64,000 nucleotides of DNA from Perca fluviatilis (lineage: Eukaryota; Chordata; Actinopteri; Perciformes; Percidae). The notes under the pieces were generated by a model. It searched no databases. It had not been told where the DNA came from and saw nothing but the letters and a program-made list of their open reading frames with translations. The stretch is taken from the NCBI RefSeq assembly GCF_010015445.1, contig NC_053116.1, positions 4,725,568-4,789,567 on the forward strand. Direction: 5' to 3'. Both the position numbers and the translations under genes were made by a program. Positions 1 to 11,301 of this stretch are shown here, piece by piece. Every line of letters starts with the position of its first letter. The stretch's first letter is position 1.

Positions 1-14
1 GGAGTAACGTAACT

Positions 15-188
15 ATGGAGAATATAGCAGATATACAACACAGGGAAGAGCCTTTTGAGTTATATGGTCGTCCTTATTTATTCAAATCCGAGTATACAGT
101 CGAAGAACTAGCCTCACAAGAGTTGAAAAGAACGAGACAGACAGAGGGGCAACAGGCAGATGAACTTGCTGCTCCAAGCGCAAGCTAA
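15..188 (+). CDS. 57-aa ORF conserved between the two ISL2EU-like copies
   Basis: The ATG-initiated ORF begins MENIADIQHREEPFELYGRP and has an acidic-aromatic stretch (YLF-SEYTVEEL) followed by a basic/Gln segment. The copy at 34,998-35,171 has the same length and differs by a Lys/Glu change. The PYLF-x-SEYT-EEL pattern recalls the N-terminus of fish proteins annotated as P2X7-like C-terminal-domain proteins, which often sit in mobile elements. This is a memory-based resemblance only. It may be a first exon, since no further coding part follows. Confidence 0.35.
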   Translation: MENIADIQHREEPFELYGRPYLFKSEYTVEELASQELKRTRQTEGQQADELAAPSAS

Positions 189-412
189 AGCTAGCCTTCA
201 GTAACTGGAAGACATAGCCACACCACCACCGCTCCATGTATTGTTATTGGGATGATTATCACAGAAGCCTGGCTGACTACACTCACCGGACGGCAGCTAA
301 CGGCTAACGGCTAGCGGGGCAAGCTAGCTACCGGCAGGATCGAGACAGGGACCAGGGTAGGTGAATTTAAACAATGTCTGAAGAAGATGATAATAGTATT
401 ATTATTATTATT

Positions 413-1072
413 TGTTATGGTTTCAGTATTTTGCTTTGCATTTTGTTCCGTTTCTGTTGCCTGTTTGTTCATTTCTGTTGCCTTATTGGTTTCTGTATGT
501 TTTCTGTGTCTGCATTTTCTGTACATTGCTGTTCCCTGTTGTGTTGATGTATTCTGTTCTGTGTCTTGTGTGTTTTGGTTTATTCCTGTATTCTGTTATC
601 TCTTGTGTTGCCTAGTGTTGTGTCAAGTGTCTGTAGTTAGGTTATGTCATGTTTTGTCTGTTTGTCCTGCTTCCTGTTTTATTTTGATAGTCTGGTCCTC
701 CGTCTTGTCATGTCTAGCTTAGCTTTCTGTTTCCCGCCTTTGTTGATTGTCCTGCCCCGCCCTGATGTGCTTTACCTATTGTCTCACCTGTTTCTGATTT
801 ACCCATCACCTCATGTATTTAGCCTCTGTGTTCCCCTTGTCTTGTGTCAGATCGTTTTGTGGCCATGCCCTTGTGTTTCCGTCCTGTGCCTTGTGTCTGT
901 TCCTGCGTCACTTTACTCCTGCCTGTGTTTCACCCGTCGGTTTATGTTTGTAAGTTTTCCAGTCTTTGTGCTGCTGCTTTTTGTTATAATTAAATCCCTG
1001 AGTTCCACCATCTCCTGCCTGCCTGCCTCTCTCTGCATTTGGGTCCTCACTCTCCCGCTACACACCATAACA
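413..1072. mobile_element. Probable solo LTR
   Basis: A 660-bp T-rich block starts TGTTATGG and ends CCATAACA, giving the TG...CA ends and short inverted repeat expected of an LTR. It interrupts the ATT repeat of the ISL2EU-like element. The copy at 35.56 kb shows the uninterrupted ATT run. ATTATT flanks both sides, but because the target is an ATT microsatellite the duplication cannot be measured. An AATTAAA signal lies near 989. Open frames in it are low-complexity Cys/Leu/Val strings and are not counted as genes. A non-autonomous DNA element is the alternative. Confidence 0.5.
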
Positions 1073-1239
1073 ATTATTATTATTATTATTATTATTATTA
1101 CATTTTATTTAGTGTTATTTATTTGAAACTAATGAAACTTTCCGCTCGTCTAATACACTATTTAGCTTGTGCTTCCGGTGATTCTGCCGTCCGTCATGGC
1201 GTCGTCACGTGGTCGTGGTCACGTGTTTGCAAAGGGTCT

Positions 1240-1702
1240 ATACTGGTAAGTGCCAGGAACAGGAAACATTATAGGCTGCCTTAATCCATATCTTAGCGAA
1301 TTGCATAGTCAGCTCATGAGGGTGCATCATGATTATGAAAATGATTGTGCCATTTAGTGCTGTCAAACTTAACGTGTTAAATAATTTCTGTTAGGTTAAT
1401 TTGAAACATTAAACGCGTTAGAAATGAATCACGGGTTTTAACTTGGTTGTACATGAGATGTTGTACTGAGCTCAGTTTTGCTGCTAGGATAAAGACTATG
1501 GTATTAAATTAAACGGGTATAAATAATTCACCAAATGTAACCAAAAGTTTAACCAAAAAAAAACCTAGCTTGCACTTTCTGTCTTCCATCAGAGTGCAGT
1601 TTTTCCTTGTCTTTCATATTTGCGTTTACTATTGTGGAACTGGAAAAGACCAGAGGGGTATTGCACAAAACCAGGATAAGGGATTAAGCCGGGATATTCA
1701 GG
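1240..1702. other. Non-coding, mostly unassigned
   Basis: No gene is seen. The last part (about 1640-1700) has a short repeated word around GGATAAG/GGATATTCAGGTTATCC and abuts the truncated 3' end of the LINE. The LINE reading frame stops making sense after position 1725, so some element edge or deletion lies here. Confidence 0.4.
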
Positions 1703-2542
1703 TTATCCTGGATGAAGCTGGATCAGCTGGAGAGTCTTAAGGGACTTATTTGGGCAACCTGATAATAAGGAATTGCAGTAATCTAGTCTAGAAGTAACGA
1801 ATGCATGGACTAGTTTTTCAGCATCGTTTTGAGACAGGATATTCCTAATTTTGGCAATGTTACGAAGATGGAAAAAGGCTATTCTTGAGGTTTGTTTTAA
1901 GTGGGCGTTGAAGGATATATCCTGATCAAAAATAACTCCCAAATTTCTGACAGCAGTGCTGGAGGCCAGGGCAGTACCATCCAGAGTAGCTATATCTTTC
2001 GAAAACGAAGTTCGGCGGTGCGTTGGTCCTATCACAATAACTTCAGTTTTGTCTGAGTTTAACATCAGGAAATTGTGGGTCATCCAGGATTTTATATCCT
2101 CAATACACGTTTGAAGTCTTGCTAACTGACCACTTTCATCTGGCTTAATTGACAGATATAATTGGGTATCGTCTGCGTAACAGTGATAGTTAATTGAGTG
2201 TTTCATAATAATATTACCTAGAGGATGCATATATAAGGAAAATAGAATTGGTCCAAGCCTTGAGGAACGCCATGGCTAACTTTAGCGTGCTTGGAGGGTT
2301 TATCGTTAATGTTAACAAATTGGGATCGCTCAGAGAAATAGGACTTGAACCAGCTTAGTGCGATTCCTTTAATGCCAACTAAGTGTTCCAGTCTCTGTAA
2401 CAGGATGGTATGGTCAATAGTGTCAAATGCAGCACTAAGATCTAGTAAAACAAGAATGGAGACAAGTCCTTTGTCTGCAGCTGTTAGAAGGTCGTTAGTA
2501 ATTTTCACCAGTGCCGTCTCTGTGCTATGATTCTTTCTAAAT
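1703..2542 (-). pseudogene. L2 LINE reverse transcriptase, second half
   Basis: This contains the palm motifs: SAAFDTIDH (first catalytic Asp), the HGVPQG loop and YADDTQLY (catalytic DD). Downstream comes an RNLGVIFDQDISF segment typical of the fish L2 group. A frameshift right after HGVPQG separates two frames (2508-2218 and 2230-1703). The identical frameshift occurs in the duplicated copy at 7.2 kb. The frame runs into foreign sequence at about 1725 (LQLIQ then unrelated residues). Confidence 0.85.
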
Positions 2543-4931
2543 CAGGGGTCGGGAACCTATGGCTCGCGAGCCAGATGTGGCTCTTTTGATGATTGCATAT
2601 GGCTCGCAGATAAAACAAAATATTCTCACTTGTTTTAATCCATCCATCGATTTTTCACTGCGCATGTCCTGTTCAGGGCTGCAGGAGCAATTGTCCATTA
2701 TTTTAATTGGATGATACTGGCCTACGTTTGCCGTTGCTGGGTAAAACAGGTAAACGCCCCCTTTTGAATCAGTCTGAGACTGCGTCTGCTCGGTCATTAG
2801 CTCAAAGCTAACCCTTCGACGAAGAAGATGGCGAAAAGAAAAAAAGACGACGAGTAACGTACATTTCAGGACAAATGGACCGAAGAATTCGCCTTTGTGG
2901 AGAGAGCGGGTTCTGCGGTGTGTCTAATTTGCAATGACAAAATTACATCGTTGAAACGGTCGAATGTAAAGCGGCACTTCAACACGCGCCACGCTACCTT
3001 TGCATCAAAATACCCTGCGGGAGACAGCAGAAAGAAAGCGTGCCAAGAGCTTCTGAGCAGGGTGCAAGCTAGCCAGCAGCAACTCCGCGTATGGACCCGG
3101 CAAGGTGACTATAATTCGGCTAGCTTTGCTGGTTCTTTAGCAATAGTGAGGAACGGAAAACCATTCACAGATGGCGAGTATGCTAAAACGTTCATGCTGG
3201 ATGTAGCCAATGAACTTTTTGATGATCTTCCGAACAAAGACAAGATAATCAAACGGATACAAGACATGCCTCTGTCGGCAAGAACTGTTCATGATCGTAC
3301 CATCGTGATGGCAAACAAAGTGGAGGAAACGCAAGTGAAGGACATAAATGCAGCGCCGTTCTTTTCTCTGGCTTTGGATGAATCAACACACGTGAGCCAT
3401 TTGTCGCAGTTCAGCGTGATTGCAAGATATGCTGTTGGTGACACACTGCGCAAAGAAAGTCTTGCTGTTCTGCCATTAAAAGGGTCCACAAGAGGTGAGG
3501 ATTTATTCAAGTCTTTCATGGAGTTTGCTCAAGAAAAAAGTCTACCTATGGATAAACTTCTCTCAGTGTGTACTGATGGTGCTCCGTGTATGGTGGGGAA
3601 AAACAAAGGATTTGTGGCGCTTCTCCGTGAACATGAAAATAGACCCATCCTAAGTTTCCATTGCATTATACACCAGGAGGCACTTTGTGCTCAGATGTGT
3701 GACAGGCAGTTTGGCGAAGTGATGTCGCTGGTCATTCGTGTGATCAACTTTATTGTTGCCCGACCCTTAAATGATCGCCAGTTTAAAACACTGCTGGATG
3801 AAGTTGTAAATAACTATCCTGGTCTGCTTTTGCACAGCAATGTGCGTTGGTTGTCAAGAGGGAAGGTGCTTAGCCGTTTTGCGTCTTGCCTGAACGAAAT
3901 CCGGACTTTCCTTGAAATGAAAGGCGTCGGGCATCCTGAGCTAGCCGACACCGAGTGGCTCCTCAAGTTTTACTATCTCGTAGATCTGACTGAACATCTG
4001 AACCAGCTCAACGTGAAAATGCAAGGCATTGGAAATACAGTGTTATCCCTTCAACAAGCTGTATTTGCTTTTGAAAACAAGCTGGAGCTTTTCATCACGG
4101 ATCTTGAAACAGGTCGTTTACTACATTTTGAAAAACTGAGCCAATTTAAAGATGCATGCACAGCAAGTGAGCCCATTCAAAACCTTGATCTCCACCAGCT
4201 AGCTGGCTGCACATCCAGTCTCCTACAGTCCTTCAAAGCACGCTTTGGAGAATTTCGTGAGCACACTCGTCTTTTTAAGTTCATCACCCATCCAAACGAG
4301 TGTTCACTGAACACAGCCGACCTGAATTACATCCCTGGTGTCTCCATCAGAGATTTTGAAGCAGAAGTGGCTGACCTGAAGGCCTCAGACATGTGGGTGA
4401 ATAAGTTCAAGTCACTGAATGAAGATTTGGAAAGAATCACACGACAGAAAGCGGAGTTGGCGAGCAAGCACATGTGGACAGAAATGAAAAAACTCCAACC
4501 CGAAGACCAGCTGATTCTCAAAACTTGGAACGCGCTTCCTGTCACATACCACACACTGCAGCGTGTGAGTATTGCTGTATTGACCATGTTTGGATCTACG
4601 TATGCATGTGAGCAGTCATTCTCACATCTTAAAAACATCAAGTCCAACCTACGATCACGTTTAACGGATGAAAGCCTCAACGCTTGCATGAAGCTTAACC
4701 TCACCAAGTACCAACCCGACTACAAAGACATCAGCAAATCCATGCAGCACCAGAAGTCGCATTAATGGTGAGTGTTATAACAACATTATTTAAAAGAATA
4801 AATTCAGAGGCTTATTATACTGACATTTAGTTGAATTCACTTTTAAAATATATTATATGGCTCTCACTGAAATAAATTTCCAAATTTTTTGCTTTCATGG
4901 CTCTCTTAGTCAAAAAGGTTCCCGACCACTG
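2543..4931 (+). mobile_element. hAT transposon (GTF2IRD2/Charlie-like), nearly complete
   Basis: The 2389-bp element has TIRs CAGGGGTCGGGAACC (left) and CAGTGGTCGGGAACC (right, reverse complement). The 8-bp target duplication TTCTAAAT lies at 2535-2542 and 4932-4939. The duplicated RT block at about 7.47 kb shows the uninterrupted site with a single TTCTAAAT, which confirms the insertion. Both ends carry the GGCTCGCGAGCC / GAGAGCCAT words common to this hAT group. It carries a single transposase gene. Confidence 0.93.
2828..4765 (+). pseudogene. hAT transposase with one premature stop at codon 10
   Basis: From the ATG at 2828, codons 1-9 read MAKRKKDDE and codon 10 is TAA (2855-2857). The same frame then stays open for more than 630 codons to 4765. 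Features: a BED/C2H2-type finger at about residues 30-52 (CLIC...H...H); a catalytic-core Asp in LALDEST; a second in CTDGAPCMVG; and a C-terminal hAT dimerisation region (YACEQSFSHLKNIKSNLRSR). Overall it resembles the GTF2IRD2/ZBED-type hAT transposases. No in-frame ATG follows closely after the stop, so a full product would need read-through or a distant start. Confidence 0.88.
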
Positions 4932-6552
4932 TTCTAAATCCTGATTGAAAATCATCAAATAAACTGTTGCTATGTAGAAAATCACATAACTGATTAGCAA
5001 CCACCTTCTCAAGAATCTTGGATAGAAAGGGAAGGTTAGATATAGGTCTATAGTTTGCTAAGACCTCAGGATCTAGGGTGGGTTTTTTCAGAAGAGGTTT
5101 TATCACTGCTACTTTAAATGACTGCGGTACATAACCTGTTAATAAGGACATATTGATCATATCTAGTAGTGAAGTGTTTACCACGGGTAACGCTTCTTTG
5201 AGTAGCCTCGTTGGGATGGGGTCTAAGAGACAGGTAGATGGCTTAGCTGAGGATATCTTTAACATTAATTGTTGAAGGTCTATAGGATAAAAGCAGTCTA
5301 AGTATATGTCTGGACTAGTCGTTCGTTCTAGCGGTCCTGCATTTAAAGATGAACTGTTAGAAGTTAAGTGCAAAAGGTGATGAATTTTATCTCTAATTGT
5401 TATAATTTTATCATTAAAGAAGCTCATGAAGTCATCACTACTCAGTGCTAGAGGAATAGATGGCTCAGTAGAGCTGTGACTATCTGTCAGCCTGGCTACA
5501 GTGCTGAAAAGAAACCTTGGGTTGTTCTTATTTTCTTCTATTAGTGAAGAGTAATAGTCTGATCTGGCTTTTCTTAGGGCCTTCCTATAGGTTTTGAGAC
5601 TTTCTTGCCAATCCAAACGGGATTCTTCCACTTTGGTGGAGCACCACTTACTTTCGAGGTTTCGCAAGATTTGTTTTAATTTGCGAGTTTGGGAGTTATA
5701 CCAAGGAGCTATTTTCCTTTGCTCTATCGTCTTCTTTTTGAGAGGAGCGACAGAGTCTAAGGTCGTCCGTAGGCAGGTCGTAGCACCGTCTACAAATGTA
5801 TCAATTTGAGAGGGACTGAGGTTAACATAGAGGTCCTCTGTTATGTTAAGGCACGACATAGAGTGGAATGCTGTTGGAATATCTTCCTTAAATTTAGCTA
5901 TAGCACTGTCAGATAGGCATCTAGTGTAGAAGCGATTATCTAGTTTAGTATGGTCAGGTAGCAAGAATTCAAAAGTAATTAAAAAATGATCTGATAATAC
6001 CAAATTCTGCGGAAATATTAAATCCTCAATTTCAATACCATATGCCAGCACAAGGTCGAGGGTGTGGTTAAAACAGTGCGTCGCCTTGTGCACACTCTGA
6101 CTGAAACCGACTGAATCCAGTAATGAGTTGAAAGCAGTAGTAAGGCTATTGCTGTCAACGTCCACATGGATATTAAAATCACCTACAATAAGTACTTTGT
6201 CTGATTTAAGGACTACACATGATAAAAACTCTGAGAATTCAGATAAAAATTCAGAATACGGACCTGGAGCTCGGTAGACAACAACAAATATAATTGGCTG
6301 TTCTGATTTCCGTGTTGGATGTTGAAGATTGAGAACAAGGCTTTCAAAAGAGTTATAATTTAGTTTGGGTTTAGGGTTAATTAACAGGCTTGAATCAAAT
6401 ATGGCTGCAACTCCCCCTCCTCGGCCTGAGCCTCTAGGAATTTGAGTATTAATATGACTGGGAGGAGTCGCTTCATTTAGACTAACATATTCTTCATGGC
6501 CCAGCCACGTTTCAGTAAGACAGAATAGATCAATTTGATTATCAGATATCAA
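4932..6552 (-). pseudogene. L2 LINE endonuclease and first part of RT
   Basis: The frame is open from 6552 into the hAT edge. The N-terminal endonuclease shows the family motifs LTETWL, a GRGGGVA loop, [16 protein letters not shown] and [10 protein letters not shown] (the SDH catalytic site). A linker follows, then the RT N-terminus ([20 protein letters not shown]). The start and the first catalytic Asn region are not visible upstream of LFCLTETW, so the first exon-like part is short or lost. The hAT insertion ends the frame. Confidence 0.85.
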
Positions 6553-6616
6553 TTCATTTACTAGTATTGCTTTAGAAGACAGAGATCTGATATTTAGTAA
6601 TCCACATCTAATTTTC

Positions 6617-7051
6617 CTAGAACAAGTTGAAGTTGTCGATATAGGGAATGCTCAGGGAAGTGCAGAGTGGTTCCAGCCAGGTGTGGAGCCAGAACAGTCT
6701 GGACCATCTCTCCGCACCCTTCCTGTAGGTAGGTATAGGCCCAGAGATGACAATCCGCTTACCTGTGCCCATCAGGGTGGAGAGGAGAGTGGTGAAGTCT
6801 TCCTGGAGTGCTATCGACCGTCTCTCTCTGATGTCGTTTGTGCCCACATGCACGATGATGTTGTCGACCTTGGCGTGGCGGGCAAGGATGCCGGGAAGTT
6901 TGTTCTGGATGTCACGGACCTTGGCACCGGGGAAGCAGTAGACCTTGGAGGGACCGCTAGGTAAAGGGGGAATGTGGAGGTCCCTTACCATGGAGCTTCC
7001 GATGACCAGCGTGGAGGTTGATGAGTCCGAGGGGGGAGAGTCCGCCCTCAA
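6617..7051 (-). pseudogene. LINE ORF1 SGNH/GDSL esterase domain
   Basis: The open segment has block I VIGSSMVRDL (nucleophile Ser), block III VHVGTNDIRER (GxND) and a PIPTYRKG...RLFWLHTWL region. This is the esterase found in ORF1 of CR1/L2 LINEs. The terminal Asp-x-x-His block is reached only partly (YIDNFNLF) before the frame ends. It lies directly upstream of the endonuclease frame on the same strand. Confidence 0.75.
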
Positions 7052-7111
7052 TGGGCGCGTCGACTGTGTGGATGGACCAGGATGAGCTGCGTGGGGACGT
7101 GGCAGAGAAGG

Positions 7112-7775
7112 GAACAGTGATAGTTAATTGAGTGTTTCATAATAATATTACCTAGAGGATGCATATATAAGGAAAATAGAATTGGTCCAAGCCTTGAGGA
7201 ACGCCATGGCTAACTTTAGCGTGCTTCGAGGGTTTATCGTTAATGTTAACAAATTGGGATCGCTCAGAGAAATAGGACTTGAACCAGCTTAGTGCGATTC
7301 CTTTAATGCCAACTAAGTGTTCCAGTCTCTGTAACAGGATGGTATGGTCAATAGTGTCAAATGCAGCACTAAGATCTAGTAAAACAAGAATGGAGACAAG
7401 TCCTTTGTCTGCAGCTGTTAGAAGGTCGTTAGTAATTTTCACCAGTGCCGTCTCTGTGCTATGATTCTTTCTAAATCCTGATTGAAAATCATCAAATAAA
7501 CTGTTGCTATGTAGAAAATCACATAACTGATTAGCAACCACCTTCTCAAGGATCTTGGATAGAAAGGGAAGGTTAGATATAGGTCTATAGTTTGCTAAGA
7601 CCTCAGGATCTAGGGTGGTTTTTTTCAGAAGAGGTTTTATCACTGCTACTTTAAATGACTGCGGTACATAACCTGTTAATAAGGACATATTGATCATATC
7701 TAGTAGTGAAGTGTTTACCACGGGTAATGCTTCTTTGAGTAGCCTCGTTGGGATGGGGTCTAAGAGACAGGTAGA
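7112..7775 (-). repeat. Duplicate of the LINE's own RT segment inside ORF1
   Basis: This 664-bp block equals 5238-4940 joined to 2542-2179, that is, the RT region without the hAT insertion. It even shares the frameshift after HGVPQG. It sits between the ORF1 N-terminal part (…EEFP) and the ORF1 esterase part. It fuses in frame to ORF1, giving a 355-codon chimera (8219-7152). It may have arisen by template switching, segmental duplication or gene conversion. Confidence 0.85.
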
Positions 7776-8219
7776 AGGGAACTCCTCGTCGTTCGTCAGA
7801 ATGCTGTAGCGGTTTTCTAGTTGTAGTGGTTGGGCTGGGGCTGAGCGTTGTCCTGACCGCCTGCTCTGGTGCTTGCTTACACGCCATGGCTCAGGTTGGT
7901 GTGGAGTGGAGCTGGTCGGCAGAGCTGGCTGGGTCCTCGGCAGAAGCTGAGGAGAGACAACAGGGTCAGAGGTTGTATTAGTGCGTGATGGGGTGAGAGT
8001 ATTGCAGGGCACAGTGGAATCAAGACATCCGACAGTGTATGTGTGAGGGGAACTTCCAATGATAATGGAGTCGAGGAACTGTTCACTTGCCTTGATCTGG
8101 TGGAGAGTCGATATTCTGGCTTCAAGTTCCACTATCTTCTGGCTGAACAGGAGGCACGAGTCACAGCCAGGTGAACAGCTGAGGGGGCATGCGTAGCTTG
8201 CTAGTTTAGCTAGTAGCAA
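7776..8219 (-). pseudogene. LINE ORF1 N-terminal region
   Basis: It begins MLLAKLASYACPLSCSPGCD with a Cys cluster and then a short coiled-coil-like stretch (FSQKIVELEARISTLHQIKA). A Pro/Ser/Thr-rich linker ends in RYSILTNDEEFP, where the duplicated RT block is joined in frame. Cys cluster plus coiled coil before an esterase fits L2-group ORF1, but no catalytic motif is present here. Confidence 0.6.
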
Positions 8220-8897
8220 CGTTGATGGAGGCCTGCTACTAAAACCGATCCCTTTTCACAAATCAAATTACAATGCAGGTGCTCCTGCTTGTATTAGCAA
8301 GCTGTGGATAGCCCGTTACTGCTTACCAAAATATAGAATAGATTTCCAAGGAGGCAAAATCCTGAGTGGTTCGCTTTAACTCCCGCTAGCAGGCAGGCTA
8401 ACTAGCCGTTAGCACAACAAATACCTAGACGTTAGCTAACGGAGCGGAGGAAAGTTTTGCAAACAACGGAAAAACTGCGGCCAGACAGGTCCAGTTAAAA
8501 TACAGCTAAAACGGTGTAATTAGTGACTGTATTTCGTTGTGGAGGACTTAAAATCGCAAGACGTTAAGCGTCTGCCGTTGTCTGTGTCTACAACAAGAAG
8601 CAGGTACAGCAAGTAGCCTACTTTATCTCTGAAAGTGTTGTCAGTAATACTCTGTACTGTTTTATAATTACAAGTTTGTGTAATTTGGGGGTTTCTGTAG
8701 CCAGTGACATTTCATTATTTGTATTTTATTTTCAATGCAGATGTAATGGCATTGTAATTTTTTAGTTTTTATTTGAAGGCTGAGGCTTCATTAATAAACA
8801 CAACCCCAGTTATCATCATTGGTTTTGAGATGTTACTTGCTGTGAATACCTTGTCTGATAGGCTACAGTATTGTGGCATAGTACCAGGACTTCCTGG
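8220..8897. other. LINE 5' region and unassigned sequence
   Basis: About 8220-8610 is probably the 5' untranslated part of the L2-type LINE (GC-rich, many GCTAGC/GTTAGC words, no ORF). From 8610 to 8897 I see AT-richer unique sequence and no gene. Confidence 0.35.
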
Positions 8898-9458
8898 CTA
8901 GTGTCTGTCGCGCACGGCTAGGGGGGAATGGCCAGAAAGTCCAGGGCTGTTTTTTAGCCCCAGTCCGTCCCTGAGCAGGTGTAATTTAGAGTCATCATTA
9001 AGTAATAAAACAATCGGGTCAGTAGGACTTCGACATCCTATCACAGATATTATTGATGTTGTTTTATTCCAAAACTCATGCACTTGTTCGCACTCCCAGA
9101 CCATGTGCAGGAAAGTTTCAGTTTGTTCAGGTTTGCAGAACGTGCAATAGGGAGTAGGAATGGCTTTAGAGACGTATCGCTTCTGGGGAGTCCAATATGT
9201 CCTATGGCATATGTTGAAGTGGATCTGCTGGTGATTTGGGTTCTTGGAGCAGTGGGAGATGTTGTCCCAAACTGTCTCCCAATTAATTACGTTCCCCTCC
9301 GGGCTCAGCTCTCGCTCCCATTTCTTTACTATTGGGAGTTCTCCTACGGATGCTTGTATTAATTTAGCATAAATCCTGGACACTAATCCTCTTGCTGGAA
9401 AATCAACAAGCCATTTCATGATTGGGTGGGTCTCAAGGGTTCCCCCATGGTACTCCAT
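8898..9458 (-). pseudogene. L1 ORF2 C-terminal domain with zinc-knuckle-like motif
   Basis: The region KWERELSPEGNVINWETVW followed by the Cys/His pattern CTFC..EQTETFLHMVWECEQVHEFW is the C-terminal signature of fish L1/Tx1-group ORF2 proteins. The frame is open for 187 codons, then ends in unrelated residues. It joins the piece at 9527 after a short frame break. Confidence 0.75.
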
Positions 9459-9526
9459 AACATTTTAAGGCTGATCTAAGCAAAGATAAAGGAAGAAGGA
9501 TGTCCTAGGGATCTCAAAGCTAGCTC

Positions 9527-10312
9527 TCAGGTTTTCAAAACTATACATTCCTCATTGAATAGCTGGTCTAGAGTATAAATACCTCTTTCACTCCACTGGT
9601 TATAAACAAAAGGTTTGTTACCAAACATTAAGTGTATGTTGTGCCAAATTGGGGTGTTCAAATGCCACTTATTGGTGTATCGTAGTTGCTCCTCGACCTG
9701 TTTAAAGTTGGTCAATGTATTATAACAGGGCCATAGGCTAGCATACACTTTTTTGGACATACACCTGTAGAGGCGAGGTCTTGCAGTCTTAGACTTCCAG
9801 TGAGGTTTTCCAGTGAGGTTTTGCTCTATTTCGCTTTGGGTTGGTATTGTATCTCTAATAGCTGGTGTCGCCTGTTTCAGGAACTTTTGGCACTGTGTCG
9901 GATCCAGATTGTAGTAGGATTCATGCAACTTTGAATAAAATGACTGGAAAGTGGCGGTGATGTCTTTAGGATTCGTTGAGATACCTCTGTCCGTGCGGCT
10001 GCTATTGATAGCAGCTCTGGACTTGCTTTGTTTTAATTTCAGAGCAAGCAATTTGCTTGGTTTGCAACCATTAAAATAGTAATTTTGCTTCACTCTGTGC
10101 ATTATGAATTCAGCTCTCCTTAGCAAATCATTTAGCTCTGCTCCATTTTTGACTAAAAGAGTATGTGTAGATTTAGAGAAACACGTCTTTAGAGACTGTG
10201 ACGATTTGCAACATTCTTCTAACTCCACAATCCTTGCCTCTCTCTTTTTCTTCAAATTGACCGCAAAGGAAGATGTGAAATCTCTATGTGGGAAACCAGC
10301 TGATATGTGCAT
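9527..10312 (-). pseudogene. L1 ORF2 linker with RT core deleted
   Basis: The N-terminal part (RRAEFIMHRVKQNYYFNG, then RTDRGISTNPKDI and FQSFYSKLHES) is the segment just before the RT in L1-type ORF2. Immediately after PTQSEIEQNLTGKPHWKSK the text jumps to the post-RT region (WHNIHLMFGNKPFVYNQW). Thus several hundred RT codons, including the catalytic DD motif, are absent. The frame nevertheless stays open across the deletion. Confidence 0.75.
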
Positions 10313-11301
10313 GCGGTCATGTGACCGGTTGCCAATCAGGAAGTGATAAAAAGCTCACCAGGTGTAGTCATTAGTCCCCCTACCTCTCACTGAGCGCACT
10401 GCGTTTGTGTGGATTCTCCAGATTCTCCAGGTTGATAGCCAGGAACAAGTTCCCGTCCTTCACGGAGTGAACTAGGGCAGATTGACGTTTACCACTGACA
10501 AATGAGCTGCTGTGGCTGTAGAGCTCTGGAAAATACTCCTACTCCCGCATTAACTGTGCTATAGGAGTTTGTGTCCTTGCAAAGGGGATCAGTCCAGTCA
10601 CTGTTTTCTACGGTTATTTTACCAATTTGTTTCTTTTGGTTATTTGCCTTGGTTGATTATTTTCTTGTGATTTCATTTACAAGTGGTCTTTAGATATACT
10701 TTTTATGGAAGTTTTGACATAGGTTTCTCTCCTCAATTTATGTATGCTCACAGCTTGATCCTGTACAAGGCTGGGTCCGTGTCGACACACTGCCTCTTCG
10801 TGGTGAGACTGCACTGGGTGACACTCGGTTACTGTGTGTATATAGCCTCGACACTGTAGATTTTGTAGTGACATGCATGATATTTTGTAGCGACTTGCAT
10901 GATATTTTGTAGTGATTTGCATGATACTTTGTAGTGAATTGTGTAGAAATAAGTGTGTAGTGCATGTCCTTGTCGGTGCTGGGCCTTCTGTCTCCTCTTT
11001 CTGTCTCCCACAGTCGTCTCCCGGAGTGGTGTGTGCGTGCCGACCCGACCTTCCTACTTTGAGGAGAGTAAGACCACATGTATCTGCCATCTAATTCATA
11101 GTTTTATTATTCTGCCAAATTGCTATTTTAATTGGAAATCTTTTAAACTTTTTGTAATAAAACCAAACTTATTTTTGTACAATATTTGCCTCCTGTAAAT
11201 TGTCCCTGTTAGGGGAAAACTAGAGTTTGTCACACAACATACTAATTAACATAGTAAGGGTTCAAAGGGTTCCTCCTAACCCTCAATAGGAGGTGGCGTT
11301 G
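10313..11301. other. Insertion of about 1 kb in the L1, with 22-bp tandem repeat
   Basis: This block separates two L1 pieces that should be adjacent (ATKGLLLDVV and FAVNLKKKREARIVELE). It holds four copies of a 22-bp repeat (TTTTGTAGTGACATGCATGA and variants) at 10,861-10,945 and an AATAAA signal near 11,157. ORFs in it are overlapping low-quality frames. It may be a solo LTR or other retroelement, but I could not define matching ends. Confidence 0.4.

Larger units (their letters stand above)
1..1239 (+). mobile_element. ISL2EU-like DNA element, right-hand part
   Basis: This stretch matches 34,984-35,720 nearly base for base, apart from one insertion in each copy. It ends in AAAGGGTCT followed by AT, the same end as the second copy. 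The left end lies outside the window. Two tell-tale differences exist: this copy carries a 660-bp insertion (413-1072) that the other lacks, and it lacks the 185-bp hAT MITE found in the other. Naming it ISL2EU (PIF/Harbinger superfamily, AT target) rests on the AT duplication and the AGACCCTTTGCA terminus seen in the complete copy, so the family name is an inference. Confidence 0.6.
1703..8219 (-). mobile_element. L2-type LINE retrotransposon, broken and nested
   Basis: Reading down the minus strand: an ORF1 N-terminal part (8219-7776), an inserted second copy of part of the RT (7775-7112), an SGNH-esterase-like ORF1 part (7051-6617), an exonuclease/endonuclease/phosphatase-type endonuclease and the first part of the RT (6552-4932), an hAT transposon (4931-2543), and the rest of the RT with the YADD motif (2542-1703). 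Esterase ORF1 plus endonuclease plus RT is the L2/CR1 (jockey group) layout. The 3' end, after the thumb region, is missing. Confidence 0.8.

Noticed and set aside
387..1126. Overlapping ORFs of 67-160 codons rich in Cys, Leu and Val
   Set aside because: They are T-rich low-complexity translations of the LTR-like insertion, in two overlapping frames, without domain or start context.
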